Shown here in pieces: positions 50,755 through 62,100 of a stretch of DNA of 64,000 nt (position 1 is the stretch's first letter; every line of letters begins with the position of its first letter). A program made the translations under genes and the position numbers. This DNA comes from Algoriphagus sp. TR-M9. GTDB taxonomy: Bacteria; Bacteroidota; Bacteroidia; Cytophagales; Cyclobacteriaceae. Under the pieces are notes generated by a model, which saw only the letters and a list, made by a program, of their open reading frames with translations, was not told where the DNA came from and ran no database searches. The stretch covers positions 1,807,001 to 1,871,000 of the forward strand of contig NZ_CP115160.1 of the NCBI RefSeq assembly GCF_027594545.1, written 5' to 3'.

Positions 50755-52983
50755 CTAAATACTTTTCCCCTTCAGCCTTAAGCTATTCAGTACAACTGAC
50801 ACCGAACTAAAGGCCATTGCTGCTCCGGCGATCATGGGGTCCAGCAGGAAGCCATTGATGGGATACAACAGGCCTGCAGCGATTGGAATTCCGATTAAAT
50901 TGTAAATAAATGCCCAAAAGAGGTTTTCTTTTATTCCTCGTACGGTCATAGCAGATAAATTGAATGCTTTTGGAATTACTTCCAAGTCTGAAGAGATAAT
51001 TGTCATTTTCGCCACATCCATAGCGATATCGGAACCATGTCCCATGGCGATGCTAATATCTGCCTGTGCCAAAGCTTCTGAGTCATTGATACCGTCACCC
51101 ACCATCGCGACTACTTTTCCTTTGGCTTGAAGTTCCTTGACAAAGTCTGATTTGTCAGATGGCATTACCTCGGCTTTGAAGTCTGTTAACCCAACTTCCC
51201 TGGCCACAGCAGCAGCGGTTTGCTGATTATCCCCAGTCAGCATATAAACTGAAATATCCTGCTTTTTCAGTTTTTGGATGGCTGATTTAGAACTAGGCTT
51301 GATTTGATCAGCTATGGCAATTACTGCTAGTACTGTTTCTGAATTAGCAAAGAAAACCACAGTTTTGGCTTCATCACTCCAGGTATTTGCCTTAGTATCC
51401 AATTCAGGTTTCAGGTTGATTCCATGTGATTGAATAAGGTTAGAATTTCCAATGTAGAAGGATTCACCGGTTTTTCCTTCAGCTTCAACACCTTTACCAG
51501 TTAAGCTCTGAAAGTTTTGGATTGTATCTGATTTAAATCCTTCCTCGGTTAATTTCTTGCTTACTGCATTTGCGAGGGGATGTTCTGACTTGGATTCAAT
51601 CGCTAGTAGAATAGGAGCAAATTCAGTTCTGATATCCTCACTTTCCCATTGCAAATTGGTTACAGTTGGTGTGCCTGCTGTGATTGTCCCGGTTTTGTCC
51701 AATATTACGGCGTTGACTTTATGTGCTATTTCCAGGCTTTCCGCATCCTTGATCAGGATATTGTTTTCTGCGCCTTTTCCGATTCCCACCATAATTGCCG
51801 TAGGCGTAGCCAAACCCAAGGCACAAGGACAGGCGATGACCAGGACGGCAACAGAATTTAGAATCGCGTGGGAAAGTGCATCCTCTCCACCTATAAACAT
51901 CCATACGGCAAAGGTGAGGACCGCTATCGCAATGACTGTAGGGACGAAAATAGACGCGATTTTATCCACCAACTTCTGAACGGGCGCCTTGGATCCCTGT
52001 GCTTCCTGCACTCTCTTGATGATTTGGGACAGTAGGGTTTCGCTTCCGACTTTTTCTGCTTTGAAATGAAAACTTCCTTTTTGATTGATAGTCCCAGCAA
52101 ATACCTGGTCGTTTTCTGATTTCTCAATTGCGAGAGGTTCACCGCTGATCATACTTTCATCTACAAAGGAATTTCCTGAGATCACCTTTCCATCTACCGG
52201 GATTTTTTCACCGGGACGAACGATGATCTCATAGTCCATTTGAACTTCAGAGATGGGGATTTCTTTTTCTTGCCCTTGCACTATCGCTTTGAGAGTTTTG
52301 GGCTGTAATCCCATTAATTTTTTGAGAGCGGTCGAGGTTTTTGATTTTGCTTTTTCCTCCATCATTTTTCCAAAAAGGATAAAGGTGATGATCACCGTGG
52401 CCGCTTCGAAGTACACATGTGGCTCAAAACCCCGACTGATCCAAAACTCTGGAAAAACAGTATTGAATACACTGAAAATAAAGGCAATTCCGGTGCTGAG
52501 TGCCACCAATGTGTCCATGTTTACACTTTTATGTTTGGCTTGCTTCCAGGCACTGATAAAGAATCGCCTTCCGAAAATTGATAAAACGGGTATAGCAAGA
52601 GCCAGGGAAATCCAAGTTCCTGGTTTCCAATGCATGAAAAACATCCCGATAATGAAAATGGGCAATGTCAAAACTGCCGCACCTAAGGTTTGGCGTTTCA
52701 ACTGACGATAATATTCCTCTTTATCCTTGGAAGAGCTTTCATCCGCATCTTCTGTTTCTGTAATCAGTCCGTATCCAATGGCAGAAAGCGCCTCATTCAG
52801 CTCTACAGGGTTAATTTCGTCAGAATATTCCACGAGAACCGTACTGGATGCAAAATTTACCTGGGCAGATTGAACCCCGTCGGTATGTGCCAATATAGTT
52901 TCCACACTTGATGCGCAGGAAGCGCAGGTCATCCCGGTAACCGGGAATGTCTGTTTATGTAATTTTCTTGTTGAATCAGTCAT
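50755..52983 (-). CDS. copA: Copper-exporting P1B-type ATPase
   Basis: A 742-residue ATPase. One N-terminal HMA domain has [12 protein letters not shown]; the metal path holds CPC in [10 protein letters not shown]; the phosphorylation site is DKTGTITAG; the N domain has SEHPLANAV; the hinge is [10 protein letters not shown]. Eight membrane segments fit CopA. It pumps Cu(I) out of the cytoplasm. Upstream of the ATG, CAAACTTA at 53008-53015 reads TAAGTTTG on the minus strand, a -7 match. The HMA and CHY genes follow on the same strand. Confidence 0.94.
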   Translation of the reverse strand: MTDSTRKLHKQTFPVTGMTCASCASSVETILAHTDGVQSAQVNFASSTVLVEYSDEINPVELNEALSAIGYGLITETEDADESSSKDKEEYYRQLKRQTLGAAVLTLPIFIIGMFFMHWKPGTWISLALAIPVLSIFGRRFFISAWKQAKHKSVNMDTLVALSTGIAFIFSVFNTVFPEFWISRGFEPHVYFEAATVIITFILFGKMMEEKAKSKTSTALKKLMGLQPKTLKAIVQGQEKEIPISEVQMDYEIIVRPGEKIPVDGKVISGNSFVDESMISGEPLAIEKSENDQVFAGTINQKGSFHFKAEKVGSETLLSQIIKRVQEAQGSKAPVQKLVDKIASIFVPTVIAIAVLTFAVWMFIGGEDALSHAILNSVAVLVIACPCALGLATPTAIMVGIGKGAENNILIKDAESLEIAHKVNAVILDKTGTITAGTPTVTNLQWESEDIRTEFAPILLAIESKSEHPLANAVSKKLTEEGFKSDTIQNFQSLTGKGVEAEGKTGESFYIGNSNLIQSHGINLKPELDTKANTWSDEAKTVVFFANSETVLAVIAIADQIKPSSKSAIQKLKKQDISVYMLTGDNQQTAAAVAREVGLTDFKAEVMPSDKSDFVKELQAKGKVVAMVGDGINDSEALAQADISIAMGHGSDIAMDVAKMTIISSDLEVIPKAFNLSAMTVRGIKENLFWAFIYNLIGIPIAAGLLYPINGFLLDPMIAGAAMAFSSVSVVLNSLRLKGKSI

Positions 52984-53077
52984 TTGTATTGTCTTTGATT
53001 GACATTACAAACTTAGGAAGTTGAGGGGAGGGGGTTGTTATGGAATTTTGGGGAAAAGTTATGAGATTTTGTGTATT

Positions 53078-53124
53078 AACCGCAGAGAGCACAAAGGATT
53101 ACGCGGAGGACACAGAGAGAAAAA
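53078..53124 (+). repeat. Short ACCGCAGAG-type intergenic repeat
   Basis: AACCGCAGAGAGCACAAAGG then ATTACGCGGAGGACACAGAG, close to the copy at 49591-49630. It lies about 95 bp upstream of copA. Confidence 0.75.
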
Positions 53125-53177
53125 TTTTGATGTTGTGCTACTTCTCCAGAAGTAGGACTTGGTTTTGTGCTTTTTCA

Positions 53178-53204
53178 ACCACAAAGCCACAAAGGCAACA
53201 AAGG
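53178..53204 (+). repeat. Short ACCACAAAG-type intergenic repeat
   Basis: ACCACAAAGCCACAAAGGC then AACAAAGG, three imperfect units of CACAAAGG. It belongs to the same broad repeat group as its neighbour at 53078-53124. Confidence 0.7.
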
Positions 53205-53265
53205 TTAGGGGGATTGCTGTTGGCTTTGATAATTGTATTTGAAAATTGCTCATTGAAAATTTTTG

Positions 53266-53296
53266 AACCGCAAATGGAGGCTACAAAGAGAAAAAA
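53266..53296 (+). repeat. Short AACCGCAAATGGAGG-type repeat
   Basis: AACCGCAAATGGAGGCTACA then AAGAGAAAAAA, a diverged relative of the other short repeats near copA. Confidence 0.6.
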
Positions 53297-53498
53297 GTGG
53301 ATGTTATCCAATGCTTTAGTTATACTTTATTTGCCATAGAGACATCTGGTCTGTAGCAATTTGTTTAGTCTTTTGGTAGCGTTGCGTCGGAACGCATGGT
53401 GTGATTATTTCACGAGTAGTTCCTACGGAACGATTTTTATTGTTTGATAAGATTTGGAAGACGGGGTTTTAAATTCCCCAAAGGCTTTGACTCTAACT

Positions 53499-53534
53499 AA
53501 AAAAAGGCTTAGCGAAACGATCGCTAAGCCTTTT
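53499..53534 (-). terminator. Terminator of the FecR-SusCD-DUF1080-cytochrome genes
   Basis: GGCTTAGCG (53506-53514) and CGCTAAGCC (53522-53530) form a 9-bp stem, extended to 13 bp by flanking A/T pairs, around AAACGAT. On the minus strand it is followed by seven T (53505-53499). It lies about 92 bp after the cytochrome gene stop. Confidence 0.85.
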
Positions 53535-53625
53535 AAGTTGTCCTGCTTCTCCAGAAGCCGAACTTGTAAATACAATCTGAATACCAAATTGCTGTTGACT
53601 GTTGTCATTTGACAGCCGGCCAAAA

Positions 53626-55560
53626 TTACCTTAAGGAATTAATCCACTTCGCGATTTTCATCGCATCTTCTTTGGATACTTGAGCCATTGGAGGCATTTC
53701 GGTAGCATATTCTGGCCAGTTCTGAGGTTCAGGATTATAGATCAATTCTACAATTCTTTCGTCAGAGTACCTTCTTTTAGCTACATCTGCATAAGCCGGG
53801 CCTATGAGTTTTTTGTCTTTTTGATGACAGGCAGAACAGGTGTTTTTTGCTAAAATAGTCTTGATTTCAGCATCTGTAGGTACTGCTGATGCCAGAGCTT
53901 TCTCTGCAGCAGGCTTAGCTGGTGCTGGTTTGGCCGCCACTTCTTTTTCCGGCTTTGGAGCAGGAGGAGGAGCTTTGATGACCATTTTGGCACCAGAAGG
54001 AATGCTGTTCAAGGTATAGTATGCATCCGGGTGAACCAATGAGAAACTTCCCTCTACTGCTCTCACACCATTCAAGCTGATTTTATGAACATAATATGGT
54101 CTCAAACCTTCCACTGCGATTCTCGCTGACATGCCATCAGCAGCAACTTCCACACCTAGAATTCTCAGGTTCTTGCTGTCAACAGGAGGGCTACCATACA
54201 CAGGGTGATACTTATACGTAAAGCTTTCTACGGCATAGGAAGTCAGGTTTTCCGCTGAAGCTTTGTCCACAGGTTTGGTGAATTCGATCAGGAAACCGTC
54301 AGGCTGAGCTTTAACAGTTCTCATTTCGAACGGGATGTTATGATTCCAAACCAAACGCTGCAATCCTTCATTTGCTTCACCGGCAGAACCCCAACCCCTG
54401 TTAGTCTCTCCGATAAACAATGACTTATCCGGTGCCCAGGCCATTCTCAAAATCCCGGACTGGAAGCCAGATCTGAAATCTATGGAAGCACCCTGCATTT
54501 GGCCATTCACCTCTTCCAGGATCACACGCATGATTTTACTTTGACCTTGGTCCCCAATCAAAACCTGACCTTCGAACGGCCCGAAATGACCTTCAGGAAT
54601 CAAAACCGGTTCAGCATTGGAAATACCCTGAATACCATGAGGCAACCAAACAGCCGGAAGCTTCAAATCAGGAAGTTTTTCCTTGGCTTGGGCGTTAGTT
54701 ATGTATGGTGCGTCGATCACATTTTCAGGCTTGAGGAAACCACCGCGTCCATTGGGAATCTTCTGAGGATCGACTACCTGGTTGAATTCCTCAGCTGTCA
54801 ACTTCAACGGAGAATCAGGTCGACTAGTCCAAGCCAGTCCTGCTGGATGTCCTGTGAAGTCTCCCTTGTCGATAAACCAAAGTCCACCAGACCCCATGTA
54901 ATCACCTTGGTTTTCAGTGTAAACTAACTGATCGCCCAACATGCCCAAACCAGCCGGAGATCTCATCCCAGTGGCATAGGGTTCCATGCTGCCGTCACGG
55001 TTGATCTTCATGATCCAGCCTCTCATCGGTACTCGGCTTTCGCCTCTCCACCATTCCTGATCGCCAAAGGCAACGTTTGCAGATACGAAGAAGGAGCCGT
55101 CAGGACCAACTTTAGGGCCAAAGCTGTACTCATGATAGTGTGCAGAAAGCGGCCAGGCATAAACGGTTTCGTATAAATCTGCCTTTCCATCCTGATCAGT
55201 ATCTACCAATTTGGTCAATTCACCTCGCTGGGCAAGGTAGAAAGCCCCATCTTCATATACCAATCCCAAAACCTCATGAAGACCTGAAGCAAACTTTCTG
55301 AAGAATGGCTTAGGGCTCGTTGGGTTTTCTACGATAAATACGTCTCCTCTACGGGTAGCTACACCGAGGTCGCCATTTGGCAAAACAGTCAGTCCGCCCA
55401 CTTCCAACAGCGTTCCTTCCGGAGCTGTTACCCGCATGATTTTAAAGAAATCCTCCTCTTTGGGGGATTCCTGTGCATCAACTTGCCCCGGTATCAGCTG
55501 GATCACAGCTGCTAGTCCAAAGGCAATTTTTGTCAATTTATTTTTCAGTAATGTTTTCAT
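53626..55560 (-). CDS. Exported beta-propeller protein with C-terminal cytochrome c
   Basis: A 644-residue secreted protein with signal peptide ending near VDAQ. The first two thirds form a soluble glucose/sorbosone-dehydrogenase-like beta-propeller (MRVTAPEGTLLEVGGLTVLPNGDLGVATRRGDVF..., later AWAPDKSLFIGETNRGWG). A Pro/Ala/Lys-rich linker (about 530-560) precedes a class I cytochrome c domain with heme motif CSACH and axial Met in MPPMAQ. The protein probably passes electrons from an exported oxidation. It is the last gene of the SusCD locus, 18 bp after the DUF1080 gene. Confidence 0.85.
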   Translation of the reverse strand: MKTLLKNKLTKIAFGLAAVIQLIPGQVDAQESPKEEDFFKIMRVTAPEGTLLEVGGLTVLPNGDLGVATRRGDVFIVENPTSPKPFFRKFASGLHEVLGLVYEDGAFYLAQRGELTKLVDTDQDGKADLYETVYAWPLSAHYHEYSFGPKVGPDGSFFVSANVAFGDQEWWRGESRVPMRGWIMKINRDGSMEPYATGMRSPAGLGMLGDQLVYTENQGDYMGSGGLWFIDKGDFTGHPAGLAWTSRPDSPLKLTAEEFNQVVDPQKIPNGRGGFLKPENVIDAPYITNAQAKEKLPDLKLPAVWLPHGIQGISNAEPVLIPEGHFGPFEGQVLIGDQGQSKIMRVILEEVNGQMQGASIDFRSGFQSGILRMAWAPDKSLFIGETNRGWGSAGEANEGLQRLVWNHNIPFEMRTVKAQPDGFLIEFTKPVDKASAENLTSYAVESFTYKYHPVYGSPPVDSKNLRILGVEVAADGMSARIAVEGLRPYYVHKISLNGVRAVEGSFSLVHPDAYYTLNSIPSGAKMVIKAPPPAPKPEKEVAAKPAPAKPAAEKALASAVPTDAEIKTILAKNTCSACHQKDKKLIGPAYADVAKRRYSDERIVELIYNPEPQNWPEYATEMPPMAQVSKEDAMKIAKWINSLR

Positions 55561-55578
55561 CTTTGCGCTGTCCTTAGT

Positions 55579-57366
55579 TTAAAAGAGAAGATTGTAAACG
55601 ATGTTTCCCTTTGCAGGCAAGAAAATACCAGCCGTACCATCAACTGAATGCGTCACAGGAGCCCCATAAGTGGCTTCATCGTATTGCAGATATACTCCGG
55701 TCTCAGGTAGTAAATAGTAGCCTTTGTCCACCTTTTGGATCTCAGCGCCTGCGGCTACTTTGTAGTAACCATTTCCTAAACCGGACACAGAGCGGCTCAG
55801 GCCTTTTCCGGATTCCAATACTTTGATCTCATCTTTTACAGATTGACCATCAAGCAAATAAGAGAATACGATGTCCTCAGATCCGTTTTTCAATTGGTAT
55901 CCTTTTGTTCTAAACTCTTCAGAAGCGGTGTAGTCTTCGGAAACTGCATTAATAGCCGGCTCACTTAAGTTGATCAAAGCACCTAAAGGGACTGATACAC
56001 CATTTCCACGGCTATTCCACATAGGGGTAGCATCTAGGAACTTACCTCTCCATAGCTGGATCAAGGTTCCTGTTTCCATGTCATAGGCATAGTTCACCTG
56101 CTCTTCGCTGGCTACTGATACTACATGGCTCAGTCTTTTGTGATTAGGAACATCCCTAAAGCTTCGCAAAACAGGAGTTTCATCCGCATCTACCAAGATG
56201 GGGTCAGTTTCCTGATAAGCTCCAGCTTCGGAAACCAATAGTTCTGTAGATCTCAGCCCGGGGCCTGAGATGTAAAGATTGAATCCGTCCACAGACCAAT
56301 TTCTATTTTTAGAAGCCACCATGTGAATGGGGTTATCACCGGCATTCAATTGCTTGCTCACGCGTGCTCCTCTGCTGGATAGCTCAGTCACGCTTTCATC
56401 GCCTACTGCTAAGCCGGACATTCCTCCTGGAACCTGAAGCATGATTTGGTATTCACCAGCCTTCTCCACATTTAGATTTGCGCTGTATTTGGTAAGGTTT
56501 ACATCAGAAACGGAAGCCGGAACATCACCTAGGGAAGTCACAGTGCCTTGGGCTACCGCTGTTTGGCCAGCTATATCTTCCAGGCTATTGAATGAACCCT
56601 GGAAGGTTTCGTAGGAGACATTCGAAATGGTAGGAACTTTGGCTTCAAACGGGGTGATCTGGATATTTCTAAAAGCCACTGCTCCATGATCTCCCTGGAT
56701 TCTCAATGGACCTAAAGCCACATCTTCAGCAGACATTGCGCCACGGGTAGGGCCGAAGACCTCTAGGTTTTCGTGTATAGTTACGCCATTTAGTCTTACA
56801 GAAAGGAAGCGGGCATTTTCAATTTTTTTACCCGCAGCGTCAAATTTCGCGGCTTGAAAAGATACCTCGAGTTTCTGCCATACACCGGGAGCCTTGCTTA
56901 CATTTTGGCGGGGAGCATAGCCTTGATAGCCTTTTTGGCCTTCTGGTTTGCTGTCATCCCATCGCTGGTAGATTCCTCCATTTTCACCGGGCTTGGTAGT
57001 GGTAGAAGTCCAGCTGTCTAGGATTTGGATTTCGTAGTTTCCTTGAAGGTAAACTCCCGAATTGGAATTAGGGGCGACCATGAATTCCAAAGAAAGATCC
57101 ATGTCTCCGAATTTTTCTTTGGTGATGATGTCAGCCCCAGGTTTTTTCTTAGCAGGGATATTTGCCATCACTCCGGATCCTTCTGCAGATTGGAGTTCAT
57201 TAGGAACGGTAGGGTCAGCCCAGACCTTTCCTACTTCTGACCAGCTGCCTTTGTTGCCTTCAAAGGCACTCAGGTCCAGCTTGACAGGATTTTGCTGCGC
57301 CTGCAGGGAGCCGATCTGTAGAGCCAGAGCGGCAGTCAGCAAGCAAACATGTTTTTTCAAAATCAT
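55579..57366 (-). CDS. Exported DUF1080 (3-keto-disaccharide hydrolase-like) protein
   Basis: A 595-residue secreted protein with signal peptide ending near LQAQ. The DUF1080 domain (about 60-240; FGDMDLSLEFMVAPNSNSGV, YEIQILDSW) has a lectin-like jelly-roll fold. Characterised relatives act on 3-keto-glycosides. A second, beta-rich domain follows (about 260-360). It lies between SusD and the cytochrome gene, so it may process an imported or periplasmic oxidised sugar; this is inference. Confidence 0.88.
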   Translation of the reverse strand: MILKKHVCLLTAALALQIGSLQAQQNPVKLDLSAFEGNKGSWSEVGKVWADPTVPNELQSAEGSGVMANIPAKKKPGADIITKEKFGDMDLSLEFMVAPNSNSGVYLQGNYEIQILDSWTSTTTKPGENGGIYQRWDDSKPEGQKGYQGYAPRQNVSKAPGVWQKLEVSFQAAKFDAAGKKIENARFLSVRLNGVTIHENLEVFGPTRGAMSAEDVALGPLRIQGDHGAVAFRNIQITPFEAKVPTISNVSYETFQGSFNSLEDIAGQTAVAQGTVTSLGDVPASVSDVNLTKYSANLNVEKAGEYQIMLQVPGGMSGLAVGDESVTELSSRGARVSKQLNAGDNPIHMVASKNRNWSVDGFNLYISGPGLRSTELLVSEAGAYQETDPILVDADETPVLRSFRDVPNHKRLSHVVSVASEEQVNYAYDMETGTLIQLWRGKFLDATPMWNSRGNGVSVPLGALINLSEPAINAVSEDYTASEEFRTKGYQLKNGSEDIVFSYLLDGQSVKDEIKVLESGKGLSRSVSGLGNGYYKVAAGAEIQKVDKGYYLLPETGVYLQYDEATYGAPVTHSVDGTAGIFLPAKGNIVYNLLF

Positions 57367-57416
57367 GTGATTTTAGGGTTAATTAATTACTACTAGGCTA
57401 TGATGGGGTAATAAAA

Positions 57417-57464
57417 GAAGAAGTCTTGCAGGAGAAGCTACACGCCCTCCCACAAAACTTCTTC
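57417..57464 (-). terminator. Long interrupted hairpin between susD and the DUF1080 gene
   Basis: GAAGAAGT, TTG and GGAG (57417-57434) face CTCC, CAA and ACTTCTTC (57447-57464) in mirrored order with symmetrical 1- and 2-nt gaps. On the minus strand TTTTATTA follows, so it may be a partial terminator that reduces expression of the genes after SusD. Confidence 0.6.
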
Positions 57465-57486
57465 ATATCATCGGACTAAATTCAAA

Positions 57487-59109
57487 TTAATAGCCAGGGT
57501 TTTGAACTAGATTAGGGTTCAAAGAAAGGTGAATGTGAGGAATCGGGAATAGTGCTCTAGTAGGCTCGGAGGTATCTTTGTCCCACCAAGTACCAGAAGT
57601 GAATTCACCGAATCTGATCAAGTCAGTTCTTCTTTTGCCCTCAAAGATAAACTCTCTTCCTCTTTCTGCAAGGAGTTCGTCCATAGTTAGTGTTCCTGTG
57701 GTATAAGCTTCAGAAGCCCATTCTTCATCGTCAAAAGCTCTTTGTCTAGATTCATTGATCAGTGCTACCGCTTCAGCAGTAGCAGTACCACCGTTCTTTC
57801 TCATCAATGCTTCTGCTTTGTTGAAATAGATTTCTGTCAACCTGTAGATCACATAATCATTTTCCCAGTAGGTGCCTTCTTCATCAGAGGTTCCAGATCT
57901 GTACTTGTGGAATCTAGCTCCGGAGTTTTCTTCTCCTTCGGTCATAGAACCTTCTCCGGTAGCACCTTCAGAGTTTCTGCGGATATTGTTTACATACACC
58001 AAAGGCTGATCTGCCCACTCTTCAGTTCCTAGAATCGGCTCTCCTGTTTCGTAGTCATACTGAGGCCCGAATAGAAACCACTCGCTCTTTCTATTATCAT
58101 TTTCTTCAAATGAACTGAAAGCATTAGGAGTGACCACAAAGGCATTCCAACCGCTGTAGGTTACATTCAAAGCCCGGGACATATTGCCGTAGCCAAAGAA
58201 GAAACCAGCCCAGTTGAAGGTAAATCCACCATCACGACTAAAGGCAAACTGGAAGATGTTTTCAGGAGAGAACTGGTTTTGATTGGAGAATGGACCCAAA
58301 ATAGAAGGATCAAGTCTCATTTCACCCATCAAGCTTCCCCCTTCACCATTGATCACTTTGTCTGAATAGGTAATGCAGTCATCGTATCTAGGAGTGCCAG
58401 ACCAAACTTCAGCATTTAGGTAAAGCTCAGAAAGCATGGCATAGCCTGCCGCTTTGGATACTCTGCCCACCAATGCCTGAGATAATGGCTGTAGTTTTTC
58501 CACATTGTCCAAAAGCTCTTGCTCTACAAATTGGAATACCTCAGCACTAGGTCGGGTTTCCGGATTGGTCGGTTGACCTACAGTAGTTACGATAGGCACA
58601 TTTCCCCACATGTCCATGATTTTCATGTAGTGGAAAGCACGCATCACCTTTACTTCAGCGATAATGGACTCCATCTCTGCCTGAGTAAGGCCTGCTGCCT
58701 CAAAATCCAGTTCCTCGAAATCGGCCAAAAGTGCATTGACATATCCCAAGCCTTCCCACATCAGACTCCAGGATCCTCTTAGGCGGTTTTCCTGGGGAGT
58801 CCACTCGTGACGATGCAAACGTACGTGGTCACCTCCATCGTAGCCGTGACGTCCTTTTTGAGGCCAGGCAATCTGGTCTGCAGCAGACTCTGAGTGGTAG
58901 TAATAGCCACTTTGCCCGGTAGGAGCCAGCCAAGCTTGCATGTGGGTAAATGGTCTCAGTACTCCTTGCATGATTTCTACCTTACTGTTGTAGAAATTAT
59001 CCTTCGATAATTCGCTATAGATCGTCTCATCCAGGTCGGTACAAGATACCGTAGCCAAAAGGGCAACTGGAGTGAGTGCAGCGGATAGTTTATTGAAATA
59101 TTTTTTCAT
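57487..59109 (-). CDS. SusD/RagB-family nutrient-binding lipoprotein
   Basis: A 540-residue outer-membrane lipoprotein (lipobox TVSC near residue 23) that forms a lid over the SusC channel and binds its ligand. The SusD signatures are LDETIYSELSKDNFYNSK at the N-terminus, RAFHYMKIMDMWGNVPIV, and the C-terminal ELLAERGREFIFEGKRRTDLIRFGEF. The ligand cannot be assigned from sequence. It is 12 bp after SusC. Confidence 0.95.
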   Translation of the reverse strand: MKKYFNKLSAALTPVALLATVSCTDLDETIYSELSKDNFYNSKVEIMQGVLRPFTHMQAWLAPTGQSGYYYHSESAADQIAWPQKGRHGYDGGDHVRLHRHEWTPQENRLRGSWSLMWEGLGYVNALLADFEELDFEAAGLTQAEMESIIAEVKVMRAFHYMKIMDMWGNVPIVTTVGQPTNPETRPSAEVFQFVEQELLDNVEKLQPLSQALVGRVSKAAGYAMLSELYLNAEVWSGTPRYDDCITYSDKVINGEGGSLMGEMRLDPSILGPFSNQNQFSPENIFQFAFSRDGGFTFNWAGFFFGYGNMSRALNVTYSGWNAFVVTPNAFSSFEENDNRKSEWFLFGPQYDYETGEPILGTEEWADQPLVYVNNIRRNSEGATGEGSMTEGEENSGARFHKYRSGTSDEEGTYWENDYVIYRLTEIYFNKAEALMRKNGGTATAEAVALINESRQRAFDDEEWASEAYTTGTLTMDELLAERGREFIFEGKRRTDLIRFGEFTSGTWWDKDTSEPTRALFPIPHIHLSLNPNLVQNPGY

Positions 59110-59121
59110 GATTTTCCTTAA

Positions 59122-62100
59122 TTAAAATCCAACATTTAGACCTACTGTAAAGCTTTTGGTACGAGGGTAGAAGCCTCTGCCATCTATACCAGTAGTAAAT
59201 CCAGCATCCTGAAGTTCAGGGTCCAATCCGGAATATCCTGTGAAGGTGGCGATGTTACGTCCAGAAGCATATACCCGTAGGTTTTTCACATATTCACCCC
59301 CTACTTTAAAAGTATAGCCAAGGGTAATGTTGTCCAGTTTTACAAATGATCCATTCTCCAAGTAGTAATCCGAATACTGAGGATCATCATCAAGTTCTAC
59401 GTGTCTGTCGATGGCACTTGAAAGCAGGTTGTTTGGCAACCATCTTTTGTTTCCGAAATACATTTCTTTAGTGTTCAAGATGTCAAAGTCGAATTTACCT
59501 CTAAAGAAGACGGTGAAATCCCATCCTTTGTATCTCAAGACATTATTCCAAGACGCCATGTATTTAGGTACACCATTACCGATAATTGTAAGATCTTCCT
59601 GGCTCATCTCACCAGCTGTACCGGTAGACCCGTCAGCTTTATAGAACAACCATTTGCCATCTTCATTGAATCCTGCGAATTTTTTACCATAGAAGTTACC
59701 TACAGCACCACCTTCTTCTACACGGATGGCATTACCCAAGTTACCCGGGCTAGGTAGCCCTCCTGTCTCGATCCAAGAAACGGTAAAGACGTCATTTGAA
59801 AGTGAAGTGATTTCGTTGATCTGCGTATTAGCAGTCAAATCCATCTGCCAAGAGAAGTCTCCTCTTTCCATAATCATGGAGCTCAAGAATAACTCCACGC
59901 CTCGGTTGTTAATCGTTCCTACGTTAGTGAACAGGGAGCCTTTTACGAAAGCAGGCTGCTGAGCTGTGTAGTTGTAAAGAAGATCTTCTGTATTTCTGGT
60001 ATAGAAGTCCAATGAACCGTTCAACTTATTGTTGAAAAGCAAGAAGTCAAAACCTAGGTTCCATTCTTTCTTTTTCTCCCATCTTAGGTCTGGGTTAGGG
60101 TTTCTGGCTGCACCATAAGTCTGATAGTAAACGCCTTCTTGTGGGTAAACCCCACCTGTGCCTAACGTTACTAAGGATAGGTAGTTTCCGATTCCTTGGT
60201 TACCCGTAACACCATAACCTAATCTCATTTTTAGGTTGTTGATAGTAGAACTGCTGCTCAAGAAGCTTTCCTCTGTCAGTGCCCAACCCACGGATACAGC
60301 TGGGAAATTACCCCACTTGTGGTTAGCCCCAAACTTAGAAGAACCCTCTCTTCTCAAAGTAGCCTGAGCAAAATACTTGTCCTTGTAAGAATAACTTGCT
60401 CTACCGAAGAAAGCGATCAACGTATTGTCATCCTTAAAGGACCCCATACCTGGTCTAGGAAGTAAGGTATTATTGATAGCAGAACCTGCTCCTAGATTCC
60501 AATCCAAGAAGCCATCAGTAGTAAAACCACTGTTGTTCACATTGAATGTCTCCGTAGTGAAGTACTGGTAACTGTAACCTCCGATCACATCTAGATTGTG
60601 ATCCATGTTGAAGTTCTTCTTGTAATTTACCGTAGCTTCCAAGGTGTTGTTCCAGTTGAGGTAGTTGGATTTGGATGCATAGCCAGTCCCTTGATACTGA
60701 GAAGCAGGACGATTGGCAAAGTCATTCATAGACTGATAGTATCTATCGTTATAGGTAGTTCTCTGATGTGCCCCAAATACTGAAGCAGTCAAACCTTCCA
60801 TGATTTCCAAAGTCAACCTCACATCACCTGATAAGTTGAGCTGCTTACGCTCACTGATTCTATTAGCAAATCTAGATAGTGGATTGTAGTTATTGTAAGC
60901 TTCAGTTTCTACGAAAGAACCATCCTCGTTGAAGATTGGAGCTGTAGGGTTCCGTTGGATGGCTTGTTCGAAGTCACCTCCGCCACCACCAAGTCTATTG
61001 GCATCAAATAGGTTTACGGCCATATTTGTAGCCAATGTAAGCCTGTCCTGAAGCCCTGTTTGACTAAAGCTCATTCTTCCACCATACTGCTTTCTGCTGT
61101 TTTCTTTTGCAATACCTTCTGCATCATTGAAGAAGAAAGACACGCGGTAGTTGCTGTTTTCACTTCCTCCTGAAGCAGCAAAGTTGTGATACTGGCTCAG
61201 GTTCTGCTTATTCAAAAGCTCATCATAAAGGTCTGTAGAAGAACCAAAGTCATTCTGCTCATCTACCAATCCCTGCGCAATTAGCTCTCGGTACTCGTCA
61301 GCAGTTAGGTTGTCAGGTCTTCTATCTACAAATTCTCTTTGGAAGTAAGTAGAGTAATCAAATCTTGCTTGACCTGATTTCCCTTTTTTGGTAGTGATTA
61401 AGATTACACCTGCATTACCTCTGGTACCATAGATAGCGGCCGCAGATCCATCTTTCAATACGTCAAACGTTGCGATGTCATCCTGCTGCAATAGATCTAG
61501 GTTACCACCTGGAATACCGTCAATCACGATCAATGGCTGAGTAGTACCGGAAACTGAAGTAAGACCTCTTAGCTGGATATCTGTGCCTGCATTCGGGTTG
61601 CTACCTTGAGTTCTAATGATGTTCAGACCAGCTACTTTACCTTGGATCAATTCCATAGGAGAGCGAACACCAGTCTGTACAAATTCTTCGCTGGATACAT
61701 TCGCCACTGCAGAAGTGATCTCTCTTTTAGTCTGGGTACCATAGCCGATTACCACTACCTCATTGAGCGATTGCACATCGTCCATCATGGTGATGTTGAA
61801 GGTTCTTCTGTCACCGACGGCCATTTCAATGGATTCCATGCCGATAAATGAAAAGGTCAACACTGATTCCCCGGAGGTGACATCAAGGTTAAAATTACCG
61901 TCGATATCAGTCACGGTACCATTGGTGGTTCCTTTTTCTATCACAGTCACACCAGGAAGTGGCATGTTAGATTCGTCTACTACTGTACCTGTTACGGTGA
62001 TGGCAGCAGCTTCTTCTATGACTACCGCAGTTTCAGGCACATAAACGGCCTTTTTCCTTACGATAATATTCTCATTGATCTGTCTGAACTCAAGTCTGGT

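Larger units (their letters stand above)
52984..53625. other. Repeat-rich intergenic region upstream of copA
   Basis: About 640 bp hold several short dispersed repeats (at 53078-53124, 53178-53204 and 53266-53296), a palindrome-rich segment with TTCCTACGGAAC near 53413, and the terminator at 53499-53534. Two open frames here (53040-53339 and 53423-53623) are not gene-like. Confidence 0.65.

Noticed and set aside
53040..53339. A 99-codon open frame upstream of copA
   Set aside because: It runs through the short dispersed repeats and its translation shows no domain or sensible composition.
53423..53623. A 66-codon open frame on the minus strand
   Set aside because: It spans the terminator hairpin at 53499-53534 of the SusCD locus, so it is not a likely gene.
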